NCBI GenBank assembly: GCA_963281255.1
Contig: OY725502.1
Span: forward strand, 3,472,001 to 3,536,000
Direction: 5' to 3'
Origin: Aphrocallistes beatrix
Lineage: Eukaryota > Porifera > Hexactinellida > Sceptrulophora > Aphrocallistidae
Length of the DNA: 64,000 nt
Below, piece by piece: positions 20,435 through 30,268 of the stretch. The notes under the pieces were generated by a model. The model was given only the letters and a program-made list of their open reading frames with translations. It was not told the origin of the DNA and did no database searches. Made by a program: the position numbers and the translations under genes. Position 1 is the stretch's first letter, and each line of letters opens with the position of its first letter.

Positions 20435-21169
20435 ATGAATCCAGTATGTATGCATGTGTGTTCTAATAAATGTTCAGTATATTATAGAACAGAAAGGCAA
20501 CTGAACTTGAAGACCCGAAGTATCTTGAAATTTATCGTCTCTCAAATGTGTTCATATTCTGAAACGGTAAAAAAAAATCATTGCTGCTGTACATTGATAA
20601 GTCACTGCACTTGGCTCTGGGCATTAGCATTAACAATTACAAGCATAGTAATCTTTGTAAGCAGGAAACATGAGTTATACACCGGAATAGAATGGCATTG
20701 GCTGAGGATTTCCAATTCCTCGAGCAAACCTGAACCTCAATGGCTCTCATTTAATCCACGCCGTTGCCCGAAAGATGATCAATTCTACTCTCAACCATAC
20801 CTTATTTACTTGAATGCTAGATTCGATGGGAGATACGACGCCATGCTAACCTTAACTCTCAAAGATTACCGTTCAGCAATTGGTAGCTGTACCATTCCTT
20901 TTGGATCTCTAGCTGTTGATGGGTATAAAACATGTCAATTCCAAGTTACAAGCCTTGATTATGTACACGCGTATATATTATATAGTAATGATGATGAATC
21001 GGAGAATTATGTTGAGTGGGGGTGTTCTTACTTTAATTTTCCTTATCTGATTACAGCCATATTCATCAGTTTATGTAGCTGCACATTCCTGTCTTGTTGC
21101 TTACACAGTTGGTATGTATGTGTAAAAAGTTTTGATTCAAAAAAAGGATATCAATCGATAAATCAATAG
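20435..21169 (+). CDS. two-pass Cys-rich membrane protein, paralogue 2 (tail-truncated)
   Basis: 244 residues. It aligns with its neighbours from the HCCC cluster through TM1 (about 62-85), the four-cysteine ectodomain (CPKDDQFYSQPYLIYLNARF, GSCTIPF, YKTCQFQV, VEWGCSYFN) and TM2. It then ends 20 residues after TM2 at SKKGYQSINQ, so it lacks the 80-90-residue conserved cytoplasmic tail. The second Cys cluster is also reduced. The N-terminus before TM1 is longer and unlike the other copies. MCSYSETVKKN (residue 38) is a likelier start by alignment than the first ATG. It may be a decoy or an ectodomain-only variant, or a gene in decay. AATAAA lies at about 21326. Confidence 0.75.
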   Translation: MNPVCMHVCSNKCSVYYRTERQLNLKTRSILKFIVSQMCSYSETVKKNHCCCTLISHCTWLWALALTITSIVIFVSRKHELYTGIEWHWLRISNSSSKPEPQWLSFNPRRCPKDDQFYSQPYLIYLNARFDGRYDAMLTLTLKDYRSAIGSCTIPFGSLAVDGYKTCQFQVTSLDYVHAYILYSNDDESENYVEWGCSYFNFPYLITAIFISLCSCTFLSCCLHSWYVCVKSFDSKKGYQSINQ

Positions 21170-21325
21170 TCGTGATTTATATTATATATACTATATGTAT
21201 GCGATAGTTTTTAGAGTTGCATGTTAGTTATTTTCTATTTAGCTCCTACGACAGTATCTGTATTGGTAGGATACTAGTTTATTTAGGTTGTACAACCATT
21301 GTTGATCTTTGTATTATTGTGATTT

Positions 21326-21331
21326 AATAAA
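21326..21331 (+). promoter_or_regulatory. polyadenylation signal AATAAA, paralogue 2
   Basis: AATAAA in the context GATTTAATAAAAAA, 157 bp after the stop. Confidence 0.55.
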
Positions 21332-21869
21332 AAATTATATTTTTAATCATTTAATATAGGACATTTCACGATATGTAAAATCCGATTTTGGCACTCAGAT
21401 GGATACAATGTGAACATTTAATGAGTTATTAGGAGATGTATGCATATACATATTTTCACAAATTTTACACAAACTTTTCTTCGATATTTAATGAAGCTGT
21501 ACTATCGATCATCTTGTCATTCGATACGTTGCCATAACGTCACCATCTAGTGATGATGTGAGTAAAATTTGTCTGCTAAAATCTAGATACCAAAAACTGT
21601 GTGCATCAAGGGATTATCTAAGAGCGAGAGACGCTCCTTTAGGCGTATGACTTTAAGCCTGAAAGTGTTTAGGAGCGTGAAACTTTAGAATATTACCCAA
21701 TTTACCCCATATTATGTTATTTATCGATTTAGGCGTATGGAAATTTATGGGTTCGAGATTAGGAGCATATCTCTGGAGGGATGTATAATTATTTCCCTGA
21801 TGCCCATACAAATAGATAAAATACAATAATGAATTATAATTAGATAATTAGCATTTGATATATGATATG

Positions 21870-21968
21870 CAGAGGCGTAGCCAACAAAATATTAGGGTGT
21901 AAGGGTGTGGCACAAAATTATTGAACTGAGGACTTGGCTGCATGTGCTACACCCTCGCTACGCCTCTG
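21870..21968. mobile_element. hAT-like MITE (99 bp)
   Basis: Perfect 12-bp terminal repeats CAGAGGCGTAGC / GCTACGCCTCTG. The flanking 8-mers ATGATATG and ATACTATG agree at 6 of 8 positions, so this is an older insertion than the other hAT MITEs here. Confidence 0.65.
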
Positions 21969-22167
21969 ATACTATGACATTCAAAAATACACCCATTGTA
22001 TGTAGATATAGTCAAGAACTGTTTTAAATTATATTAATTCCAATTCGAATATCGAATTTCCTTCTTGAATCAGGGTATACATATACTATATATATATATG
22101 CAGAGGTTATACCAGGCTAAAATACCTATATAGTTACGTATCTACTGAATCAAAGCTTTTTAATTAG

Positions 22168-23070
22168 ATGGCAGATTTTTGTGATTATATTTTCGGTTTA
22201 ATATCCCTCTACTTTGTATTGGTAAAAAGATTTAGTTGTTGCTGTTCATTAGGCGGTGTTTGTTCTATGATATTTGTATTGCCATTCGTATTTACAAGCT
22301 GTGCTATCTTCCTCATCACGAAACATGAACTCTATACTGGAATTGAATGGAAAAATGCAACAGTTTCCACTTTCGGTGATGAACAATGGATTCCGTTTGA
22401 TCCATACGATTGTCCGAAAGACCAACATTTCTATACTCACCCATACCTCATCTATTTGAACGCTAGATTCAACGGGAGTTTCTACGCTACGCTAACTTTA
22501 ACTCTTTATGATGGAAACGATACAGTAGATTCCAATCAAATCGGAAGTTGCATGATACCGTATCCATGGTCGTTTCCTGAGTATGAAACATGCAAAGTCC
22601 AAGTTCCAAGATTTGACAATGTGTTTGCTTATATATCTTATACTATTGATTTTGAATCGCAGGATACTGTCGAGTGGGGCTGCTCCTATTATAATCTCCC
22701 ATATCTAATCTCAGCTATATTTCTCGGGGTATGTGGATGTATCGCTTTGTCCTGTTGCCTGCATACCTGTTTCTCATGTATAAGATGCATCTGTTATGAA
22801 ACACCAAAACATGACCCTCCTAATCCCCCAATACCACGAACAAACCGGCCGATAACTACACGCAACATGGAGACACAACCTCTATTGTTGAAACAAACCA
22901 CTGAGACAACATTGGATAATAATGGAGTCCTAGTACGTAAGGAAGTGACTACCTTCAAGAGGATAACAGCTAGCGGGAAATATGAGATTTATGAGAATGT
23001 TAACGTCATCGCAGTTGACGAGAATACTGCAGTGATGGCTGAGCGAACTCGAGCTTTAAAGCTTAATTAA
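22168..23070 (+). CDS. two-pass Cys-rich membrane protein, paralogue 3
   Basis: 300 residues, full-length, closest in layout to paralogue 1. N-terminal FSCCCSLGGVCS and TM1; ectodomain with WIPFDPYDCPKD, YLIYLNARFNGSFY, GSCMIPY, YETCKVQV and VEWGCSYYN (the same four cysteines); TM2, the CLHTCFSCIRC cluster, then a Pro-rich linker and the conserved tail (GVLVRKEVTTFKRI ... YEIYENVNVIAVDENTAVMAE). Conservation of the tail in copies 1 and 3 but not 2 argues that it has a function, perhaps as a cytoplasmic beta-hairpin module. N-x-S/T sites lie in the predicted ectodomain. The family is not recognised. Confidence 0.82.
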   Translation: MADFCDYIFGLISLYFVLVKRFSCCCSLGGVCSMIFVLPFVFTSCAIFLITKHELYTGIEWKNATVSTFGDEQWIPFDPYDCPKDQHFYTHPYLIYLNARFNGSFYATLTLTLYDGNDTVDSNQIGSCMIPYPWSFPEYETCKVQVPRFDNVFAYISYTIDFESQDTVEWGCSYYNLPYLISAIFLGVCGCIALSCCLHTCFSCIRCICYETPKHDPPNPPIPRTNRPITTRNMETQPLLLKQTTETTLDNNGVLVRKEVTTFKRITASGKYEIYENVNVIAVDENTAVMAERTRALKLN

Positions 23071-23561
23071 TGCTCCGTTACATGTACAATTAAGGATATT
23101 GTGTAGCTCTGTAGCTTATAACTATATGTGCTTAATATGCTAATATATACTTGTATTAATGTCGTAGAAAATGATGTTCCTATTATGTGTAAGTATATTA
23201 CTTGAACATTTGAAACTTTTAACAAATATATATAATCATTTGTATATCACATAAAATACCACCATCTTAAAATAGGAATTTTGATCTGGATAATAAGTTT
23301 TTGTAAAAGTGAGCATTTTGATTGAGGATATTTAGTGTCACTCAAAGCTACAAGAAAACACATCATTGCATTATACATACTAGATTCATACAACGAAAAA
23401 TAGACAAAAATATCATGTTTTGACACCTACGTAGATATAAATCGTAAATAAATATTTGACGTATTCGATTAGTTCAGAAAATAAATCAATACTAAATCAC
23501 GTTCAGTTTAATCATCACTTAAGTTTTAATAAATTTAGAGAAAAGATTGCACATAAATACA

Positions 23562-25283
23562 TTAATTATTATCTAGAAGAGAGATGTCTTTTAAAATTGG
23601 AATAATGTGTGCTTCTGTGTTGAAAACAACGGAATTTAGCGGGAATAAAGAGTTATCATCGCTGAAGAGTAGAAATAAATACTTCAACGTTTCTCCCAAG
23701 AAAAAGGACTCCATCATATCGCGATGCTGAGGATTTGAACTAGATCTTACATTGTTAATAGAGCTATAACCACCCGTCTCAATACGACAGTATTTCTCAA
23801 ACGCTTCGAATATCTCCCAACCCCAATCCTGATACCTTTTCATCCCAGTTATCCGGTACAAATAGAATAAAGACTCCACTGTTTCAGGACGTAGTAGATT
23901 ATGTGCATCCAAATCCTTAATACTCATATCCTCATGTCCTTCTGAGTCGAGATTAAAGTAAGTAATCTCAGGGCTAAGTTTGGTGGAGGTGCGAGCATAC
24001 ATTTGGTAGCAGGTGTACACCAATTCTTTGGCTAACTTCAAATGCGAATCAGATAATCCGTGGTAATAACCTAGAGCTAAAGTGCCCGGATAGAAACAAG
24101 CTAGATGATCCATTTTAGGCGAGAAATTATTGTTAACGACTTCACCTAATAACGCTAGCTTATTCGGCTCGGAGTAACGTAGCAATTGTTTCGTAACTCC
24201 ATCTACTGTCTGAAGATACCAAGAACGGTAGCGATCATCAGTTTTCCCGGTTAGCAGCCATTGTTTTAACAGGTATTCGTAGTAACTATCCGCCCGAGAC
24301 CCCATTGTTAAAGTTCCTGTCCCCGCTTTAAAGTTTCCACTATCAGCAGATATGAATTGCGGAACGAGAAAATCTGTTTTCGGTAGGCTTTGCACTTGCA
24401 TCATTACACGCTCCACTGCATCACGATACGTCTTGTCCCCTGTGAGGTAGGAGAGGTATTTGAACTCTAACTGAATGGAAGTCACTTCCGATACGGTCGA
24501 ATGCCGGTCCCATTTCGGATCTTTAGCTACACCGGTATGCAGGTTCACATCGGAACGTGGGATACCTGAAGGTGTATTGAATGCCGGCATTAATTTATCA
24601 GCTAAAACCCGGGCTTTATCGAGGTAGGTTGAATCGCCAGAGAGATAATAGGTACTGAGTAGCCCGCCTAAAATTCGAATAGTTGTTTCAAACAAGTTGA
24701 CTTCGACATTTTTATCAAAATCAAGAATAAATTTTATCCAATGCTTAGCTTTTTCATAATCACTCGTTAAGTTCATTATATACAAAGTGTCTATTGCATC
24801 AATTATGGTCAAGCCAAGTCCGAACCATTCTTGATGGGTGCGCGTGATGGGTTTGAGCATATCGCGACCCCACGCATACTCCACGTAGCCATTCCAAGCG
24901 TGCTTCATCGCTGCTACGACGGCCTTTTGACGCTGTGTGAATGCTTGCTGAGTTATCCGCCTGCTAGAAGGAATGTGTGGTGTTTCGGCGGTTGGGGAAT
25001 GCATATCTTCTGTTGTTTTCTCTGGTTTATTGAGTTTATTCTGATGGTCTGTAAAAAGTTTATTAATTTTTACTTCGTCTAACAAACCATTGCTTTGATT
25101 CCCAGAAATCGGCAAGAAGAAAAACGATATTAGAAGAAGGGAAAATAGTAGTAGCATAAATACAAGATTTTTCTGACAACGAGTAAGTGAGTTCCACCCG
25201 CGCGATAGTAAAAGTGAGCGTTTGCGTTTTCTTTTTTCTGAATACTGGAGGTCGGACTCTACGTCATAGTAACTGTCTGCCAT
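23562..25283 (-). CDS. MAN1B1: ER mannosyl-oligosaccharide 1,2-alpha-mannosidase (GH47, MAN1B1-like)
   Basis: 573 residues (human MAN1B1 699). A type II membrane protein: basic cytosolic N-terminus (KRKRKR), signal anchor about 40-58, a stem, then a GH47 (alpha/alpha)7 barrel from about 115 to 565. It removes the middle-branch mannose from Man9GlcNAc2 in the ER and feeds quality control and ERAD. Visible catalytic residues: E199 (VNLFETTIRILGG), D332 (SRADSYYEYLLKQW) and E467 (RPETVESLFYLYR); the calcium-binding Thr is T556 (FNTEAH). The conserved disulfide pair is C396 (LACFYPG) and C425. DWGWEIFEAF and MESFFLGETLKYLFLLF are typical of the ER subgroup. Intronless; first ATG used. Confidence 0.94.
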   Translation of the reverse strand: MADSYYDVESDLQYSEKRKRKRSLLLSRGWNSLTRCQKNLVFMLLLFSLLLISFFFLPISGNQSNGLLDEVKINKLFTDHQNKLNKPEKTTEDMHSPTAETPHIPSSRRITQQAFTQRQKAVVAAMKHAWNGYVEYAWGRDMLKPITRTHQEWFGLGLTIIDAIDTLYIMNLTSDYEKAKHWIKFILDFDKNVEVNLFETTIRILGGLLSTYYLSGDSTYLDKARVLADKLMPAFNTPSGIPRSDVNLHTGVAKDPKWDRHSTVSEVTSIQLEFKYLSYLTGDKTYRDAVERVMMQVQSLPKTDFLVPQFISADSGNFKAGTGTLTMGSRADSYYEYLLKQWLLTGKTDDRYRSWYLQTVDGVTKQLLRYSEPNKLALLGEVVNNNFSPKMDHLACFYPGTLALGYYHGLSDSHLKLAKELVYTCYQMYARTSTKLSPEITYFNLDSEGHEDMSIKDLDAHNLLRPETVESLFYLYRITGMKRYQDWGWEIFEAFEKYCRIETGGYSSINNVRSSSNPQHRDMMESFFLGETLKYLFLLFSDDNSLFPLNSVVFNTEAHIIPILKDISLLDNN

Positions 25284-25707
25284 CTACCTCATATAGCTCT
25301 GGGCTAAGCTAATAATACTGGCATCCATATAGTTATGAGGAATGAACAAAAAGTTCTAAAGGCATTTCTATGGAGGTTGCAATTTATAATGAATTGACAG
25401 GTAGAGTATAAAGATTATTAATATGCATCTAAAAAACCTATAAGAACTACAAAATATCTAATACACTAAATTGTTTTATTTTCAAGACGAGTTCAATTTT
25501 ACTATTCCAAGACATCGTATTGAGTTGCTTAAGAACCAAGGAATGATGATTATATAGTAGAACACAGAGAAGATAAAAATGGGTCGAATTGGCCACTCAA
25601 ATGATTTCAATAGCATAGGAAGTATATAGGTATTGTACCGATATGAACAATAAATAATGTCTCTAGTTAGCACACTTAGTCAATAGCTAATAACCACTCG
25701 AGCTTAA
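25284..25707. other. intergenic, MAN1B1 promoter / glutamine synthetase 3' side
   Basis: 424 bp of AT-rich sequence between two minus-strand genes. No element recognised. Confidence 0.5.
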
Positions 25708-27048
25708 CTAGTATCTATACAGAAGGAGCTTTGCTTGTTCATCCACGCTGAGATTATCCATTTTACTCGCTTCCCTCTCTCTCACTGCCATCCACTGTTT
25801 CACAAACTCTGCTCCTAAACCCTGACGGAAAATGTCTCCTTCATCACTGGCTAATAACTTCGCGGCATCTCCGTTGTTACTCGGTAGTCGGAGAATGCCT
25901 TTCTTATTTCTCTCTTCTTCAGGAATCGAGTCTGGGTCTACGTTTATTGGATCAGGCAATGGCATTTTCCTTCTCATTCCATTCATTCCTGCAATCATAA
26001 TGGCAGCCATTGCTGTGTAAGGATTCCCACTCGCATCCATAAGCTTTATCTCAAAGTTAGTTGGAGATCCATTCTCGCCTGTCGAGGTCAATCTGAGAGG
26101 ATTTTCTCTGTTGTCTTGTCCCCAGCATGTGTACGCTCCACTCCAGGCTCCTGGGACCAGCCTCTTGAAACTGTTTGGAGACGGCACAGTGAAGTTAGTG
26201 AGGATAGAAATATCTTTGAGAATGCCGGCCATAAAGTGTTGGGCAACCTTTGAAATTCCAAATTTCCCTGTTTTATCAGGCAAACAGTTTTTGGTTGTTC
26301 CCTCTTGACGTAGACTTATGTGCACGTGGTTTCCGTTTCCGGCTGCGAGCTCTGACCATTTGGGAATGAAGCTGGCCTTAACTTTGTGTTTGTTCGCGAT
26401 GGCATTGATCGCTTCTCTCGTGAGCAGTAACTTGTCGCACATCTCCAAGACTGAAGTGTATTGGAGAGAGAATTCGTACTGTCCAGGCGCACTTTCCTTA
26501 TGGAACTGGAAAACTGGAATGCCCATTCCTGTCAGTGCACAGTAGATCTCTTCTAGTATTGGAAATGCCTCTTCCAACGCCACGGATGAAGAATAGAGAT
26601 GATCATTCAAAGGTTTGTCGTTCTGATCGAATAGTTGGAATTCCACTTCAAAACCTGCGTCCATTTCTAGCTTAAATTCTTTTTTCATCATCGCAATGCA
26701 CCGCTGCAGTGTTCCTCGTGGACACATCTCCCAAGACGTTCCATCATGATTGCAGAGATTGCATAGAGCTGTATAACTCGTAGTGCTCCATGGGAGTTTC
26801 ACAATTGAGTTCGGGTCTGCTATCATTCTAACTTCTCCTGTCCCATTTACTACACTGCCTGGTGCTACCACATCTTCAAATATTGATAGTGACATGATGG
26901 CATTCGTTATTCCTACGCCACTCTGAGGAGATTGGTCGAAATTATCTTTTGGGATAACTCGACATCTCCTTGCTCCTGCCATATCGCAGATCAGAAGTCG
27001 TAAATATTCAGGTTTATGATCACTCATTGCTAATCTAAAGCTCGACAT
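25708..27048 (-). CDS. class-I-type glutamine synthetase-like protein (FluG/NodGS C-terminal type)
   Basis: 446 residues, the length of a GS-I-like catalytic domain. N-terminal beta-grasp (about 10-105, CRVIPKDNF and NGTGEVRMIADP) and catalytic domain. Metal-ligand motifs are visible: GFEVEFQLF (E135/E137), HKESAPGQYEFS (E185/E192) and GNGNHVHISL (H241/H243). WSGAYTCWGQDNRENPLRL is very close to the motif in plant NodGS and fungal FluG C-terminal domains, and NFEIKLMDASGNPY matches as well. It probably makes gamma-glutamyl amides (glutamine or another amine), but the substrate cannot be read from sequence. It is not the ordinary animal GS (class II). Animal lengsin is another GS-I relative, so this could be inherited or transferred. 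Intronless, with a MITE 126 bp upstream of its ATG. Confidence 0.85.
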   Translation of the reverse strand: MSSFRLAMSDHKPEYLRLLICDMAGARRCRVIPKDNFDQSPQSGVGITNAIMSLSIFEDVVAPGSVVNGTGEVRMIADPNSIVKLPWSTTSYTALCNLCNHDGTSWEMCPRGTLQRCIAMMKKEFKLEMDAGFEVEFQLFDQNDKPLNDHLYSSSVALEEAFPILEEIYCALTGMGIPVFQFHKESAPGQYEFSLQYTSVLEMCDKLLLTREAINAIANKHKVKASFIPKWSELAAGNGNHVHISLRQEGTTKNCLPDKTGKFGISKVAQHFMAGILKDISILTNFTVPSPNSFKRLVPGAWSGAYTCWGQDNRENPLRLTSTGENGSPTNFEIKLMDASGNPYTAMAAIMIAGMNGMRRKMPLPDPINVDPDSIPEEERNKKGILRLPSNNGDAAKLLASDEGDIFRQGLGAEFVKQWMAVREREASKMDNLSVDEQAKLLLYRY

Positions 27049-27173
27049 ATGAGAAGTTAAAACCGATTTTCTCCATTTTGAACCTTTTCGCCTATTGTAA
27101 AAAAGTTAACATATTCGGAGGAATTTATTATTCGAATTGTAGTGAGGCACAGCTGCACATTGTCTATCTAATA

Positions 27174-27344
27174 CAGTCAGGGTCGCTTAATATAAACATT
27201 CGTTTATTATGAACTAACATCCTGGTCCCAATTTCATTTTTTAGATAGGATTTGTATTGATTCAAGTTCGCTTAATATGAAGTATCTCCATTATGAACAG
27301 ATTTTTTTGGTCTCCTGGTGGTTCACAATAAGCGACCCTGACTG
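27174..27344. mobile_element. MITE family M1, copy 2
   Basis: 171-bp copy of the element at 2341-2509, in the same orientation, with CAGTCAGGGTCGCTT ends and TA on both flanks (27172-27173, 27345-27346). It lies 126 bp upstream of the glutamine-synthetase ATG. Confidence 0.88.
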
Positions 27345-28163
27345 TATTAGCATATCTCTGTAGAATGAGAAGCAGCGTCGCAAAATCGCATGACATTTCC
27401 GAAAAGCCGCATTAACCAAGGGAATTAAGGTTTGCCAAGCGTAGTTTTGGCAGAAGAATGAAGTTCTGTGATCTTTCCAGCTAATTTGGTTCAACCAGTA
27501 GCCGTTAAGTAACTTTGTACAATGTCTGAGTTACGTATTAAAATGGCAATAATTAAGAGTCACTGTAGTGGGCAGAAGGCCACATAGACCGGACCAGTTT
27601 AAAATTGCTCGCTACAGGACTGGATGGGATAGGAGTGTGCTTCGGAAAACAGATGAACGGCAAGATCCCAGCACTCATTTATATTCTGAAAAGCATGAAT
27701 GGTCTTAATAGAAATTGAAAGGCGATTGAAACACGATAGTATGCCTTCGTTAATCCAAACGGCTCTGTAACAATGATCGAAAAACTGGTTGGATCAGTGA
27801 ATTTGTTCTGATTTGTACTTACACTAATTCAATGGGGAAATAAGGATTATAAATTTTAATGTTAGCACGCTATTAAGGATATCATCGTTTCGCTATAATT
27901 GCTTTCTAACGAGGTTTCTCATTATTATTATTATTACATCCAGTGAAGTACTCGAATTAGCGAGGGTGTACTGTATACAAATACCGTCCATAATATGACA
28001 ATAAAGGACCAAATAAAACAATCAAGAGAAACAATCAAAATAATAAATTCAAGAAAAAGTATTAACTAATCAATCTAATGATACTTACTTGAAATGCGAT
28101 CTCAAACATAAGCGATATGATCTAGACTCTAGGATTTAATGAAGAAAATAAAAACAGGATAAC
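27345..28163. other. intergenic, no feature seen
   Basis: About 820 bp between the M1 MITE and the 3' end of Nup107. AT-rich with a short (ATT)n run at about 27923-27936. No coding signal recognised. Confidence 0.5.
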
Positions 28164-30268
28164 TCACAGAGGATAACCAATAAATCCAACTTCCTTTCTT
28201 TCTGAGAGGAGAACTGAAACATCTTTCATCGAATTGAGTAGCTTGACGAATTCTTCTTTAGTGAATAGCTCGTAGAGTTTGTAATCTCCACTTGCTACTG
28301 TGTTAGCTATGCGGATACAACTCTGGTATAAACCACATTCTTTCAGCATTGAGAAAAGTAGGAAACACAAACTCGGAATGCAAACTCTTCTCAATAAAAA
28401 TTGCTGAGTCTTGCGTTCTTCGTCGCCAAGTTCATGGTCATCTAACATCCATCCACCTTCGAAAAGTAACACCTTGTCAATCTTTTCTTTCGCGATTTGT
28501 TGATACTGCTCAACACCTTCCTCCCATGTTTCAAGTTCTCTATTATACTCAGTCAATTTCTCTTCTACCATCACATCTGATACGAACCCAGAACGAGATT
28601 GCATTTGTGGAGTCTGTGGCTTATTTTGATAGAAGAAACTAAACCATTCATCAAACGCTTCTCTCGCCTCGAAGTAGACACTGAAGCACAGGTACTCCTT
28701 AATGGCATTCTCAAACTCAGGTGGAGTAGGCGTATTGCCTTTCAAACGTCTCCATCGCTCTAACAAGCTCTGTATAATGTTACGAGGAAGTTTTATGAAC
28801 ACTTTGGATGCGGCCACGTATTTGTTCGCACTCAGGAACAGTCGGATCAGTGCAAGGCCCTGCATCAGGGCTTCCGGGAGCTGATCTTGGTCGTAGAGTA
28901 GCCAGTCCATCACTTGGATTTTCTTCTCATCCAACTCTGTCAATGCATCAACTCTAGACTCCTGTGGACTGAACTGAGTCCAGATGTTGTTCTCCCCACG
29001 AACCGTCTCCACCATTCGCTTCACAATCTGATTGGTATCAAGCCCCGCCTCTTTAGCTGTGTTGAGACATCTCTTCTGTGCCTCAGAATCGGGGATGGTC
29101 TGTAGCAGCTGAGAGTAGCAGTGTATCTGCTGCTCTGTGCCTACGATGCGAGCTGCGTATGTAGCGACCATATCGAATTGTTTCAGTCGTATCAACTCAT
29201 TCACGTAAGCTTCGATGATTTTGTCACATTTACCATCATCAACTGGTAATTCAATATGCCTGCAATATATGACTAGATGTGTTATGAACCGCAGAAGATG
29301 CGAACCAGGGTTAGCTAATTTCTCCTGTGAATTGCCATCGATCCAACTATGCATAACATTGACCATCTCGTCCAATTGATTCGTGATAAGATAGAACTGC
29401 AACATTCCGAAGTGAGAGTTAGCATATCTCCGTACGTTATCCTGCTTACAAGCCTGTATGTCTGTGAATATAATCTCAGGCTGTAGGTTCTGTTGCCAGT
29501 AAGATGAAGGCATTTCTTTCGTCTCTCTGCTTCTTCTGTTGTGTGGAGTGGTGCGGATTTCGCTTTCAAAGTGGACATCCAACATAACCTTATAACAAGC
29601 CCATAGCCAATCCTCCCAGTTCTTACAGGCTGGAGTTATTGCGCTTAGATTGCCACACAAACTTCCATATATGGCTCGATCGTAGATGTTGAAACGGGTT
29701 TCTTCAGATGATTTCCATACAACGAATTTCCACAGGTCTCGTGTGAGATTTCCCTCGATAGGAGCTGGGTTCTTCACGTCTTTAGGTTCAACTTCGAAAT
29801 TAGGATCATGGTAGAAATGGCGGCCTTCGAACTGTGAAGCTTTCAACGCCTGCCCAACTTTGGCGTAGATTTTCTGTGCCTCATCAATCCTACCAGCTCG
29901 AACCTGATACCAGATACACTGAGAGAGCATGAGCTCATCTTTCTGGTCCAACTCAGATAACTGCTTTCTCTCCCTTATCGGAGCGTCAGGGTCTAGCTCA
30001 GTCACGAGACGAGGGTTGACAGGCTTACTTTGATTTTGGAAATTCTTCAGCTCAATCAGAGTATTCTCAAAACAAATATTTTTAGAGACACACTTGGCTT
30101 TAAGTGGATTTTTGTCTAATTCAGAGTTGGCTATGTGCTCAAGCCATTGGATGACTGCTAGATAGCGACGAGCATTGGAATCGTTCTGTAGCATGTGATC
30201 GATAACGCGTTTCTCACTCACGAAATCTACGTCTTTGCCATCCTTATGTCCTGTGTCCATCGACTTAC
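28164..30268 (-). CDS. NUP107: Nup107 exon 4 (main alpha-solenoid)
   Basis: Acceptor TTTCGTTTTTAG followed by GT, which completes a Gly codon with the G of exon 3 (GKSMDTGHKDGK). 701 codons including stop. The open frame continues upstream to 30362 only through intron and R1 repeat sequence. Confidence 0.92.

Larger units (their letters stand above)
21170..22167. other. intergenic spacer between paralogues 2 and 3
   Basis: Contains the 3' flank of paralogue 2, partial palindromic sequence around 21620-21780 (AGGAGCGTGAAACTTT / GGCGTATG motifs), a small hAT-like MITE (21870-21968) and a TA-rich promoter side of paralogue 3. Confidence 0.5.
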
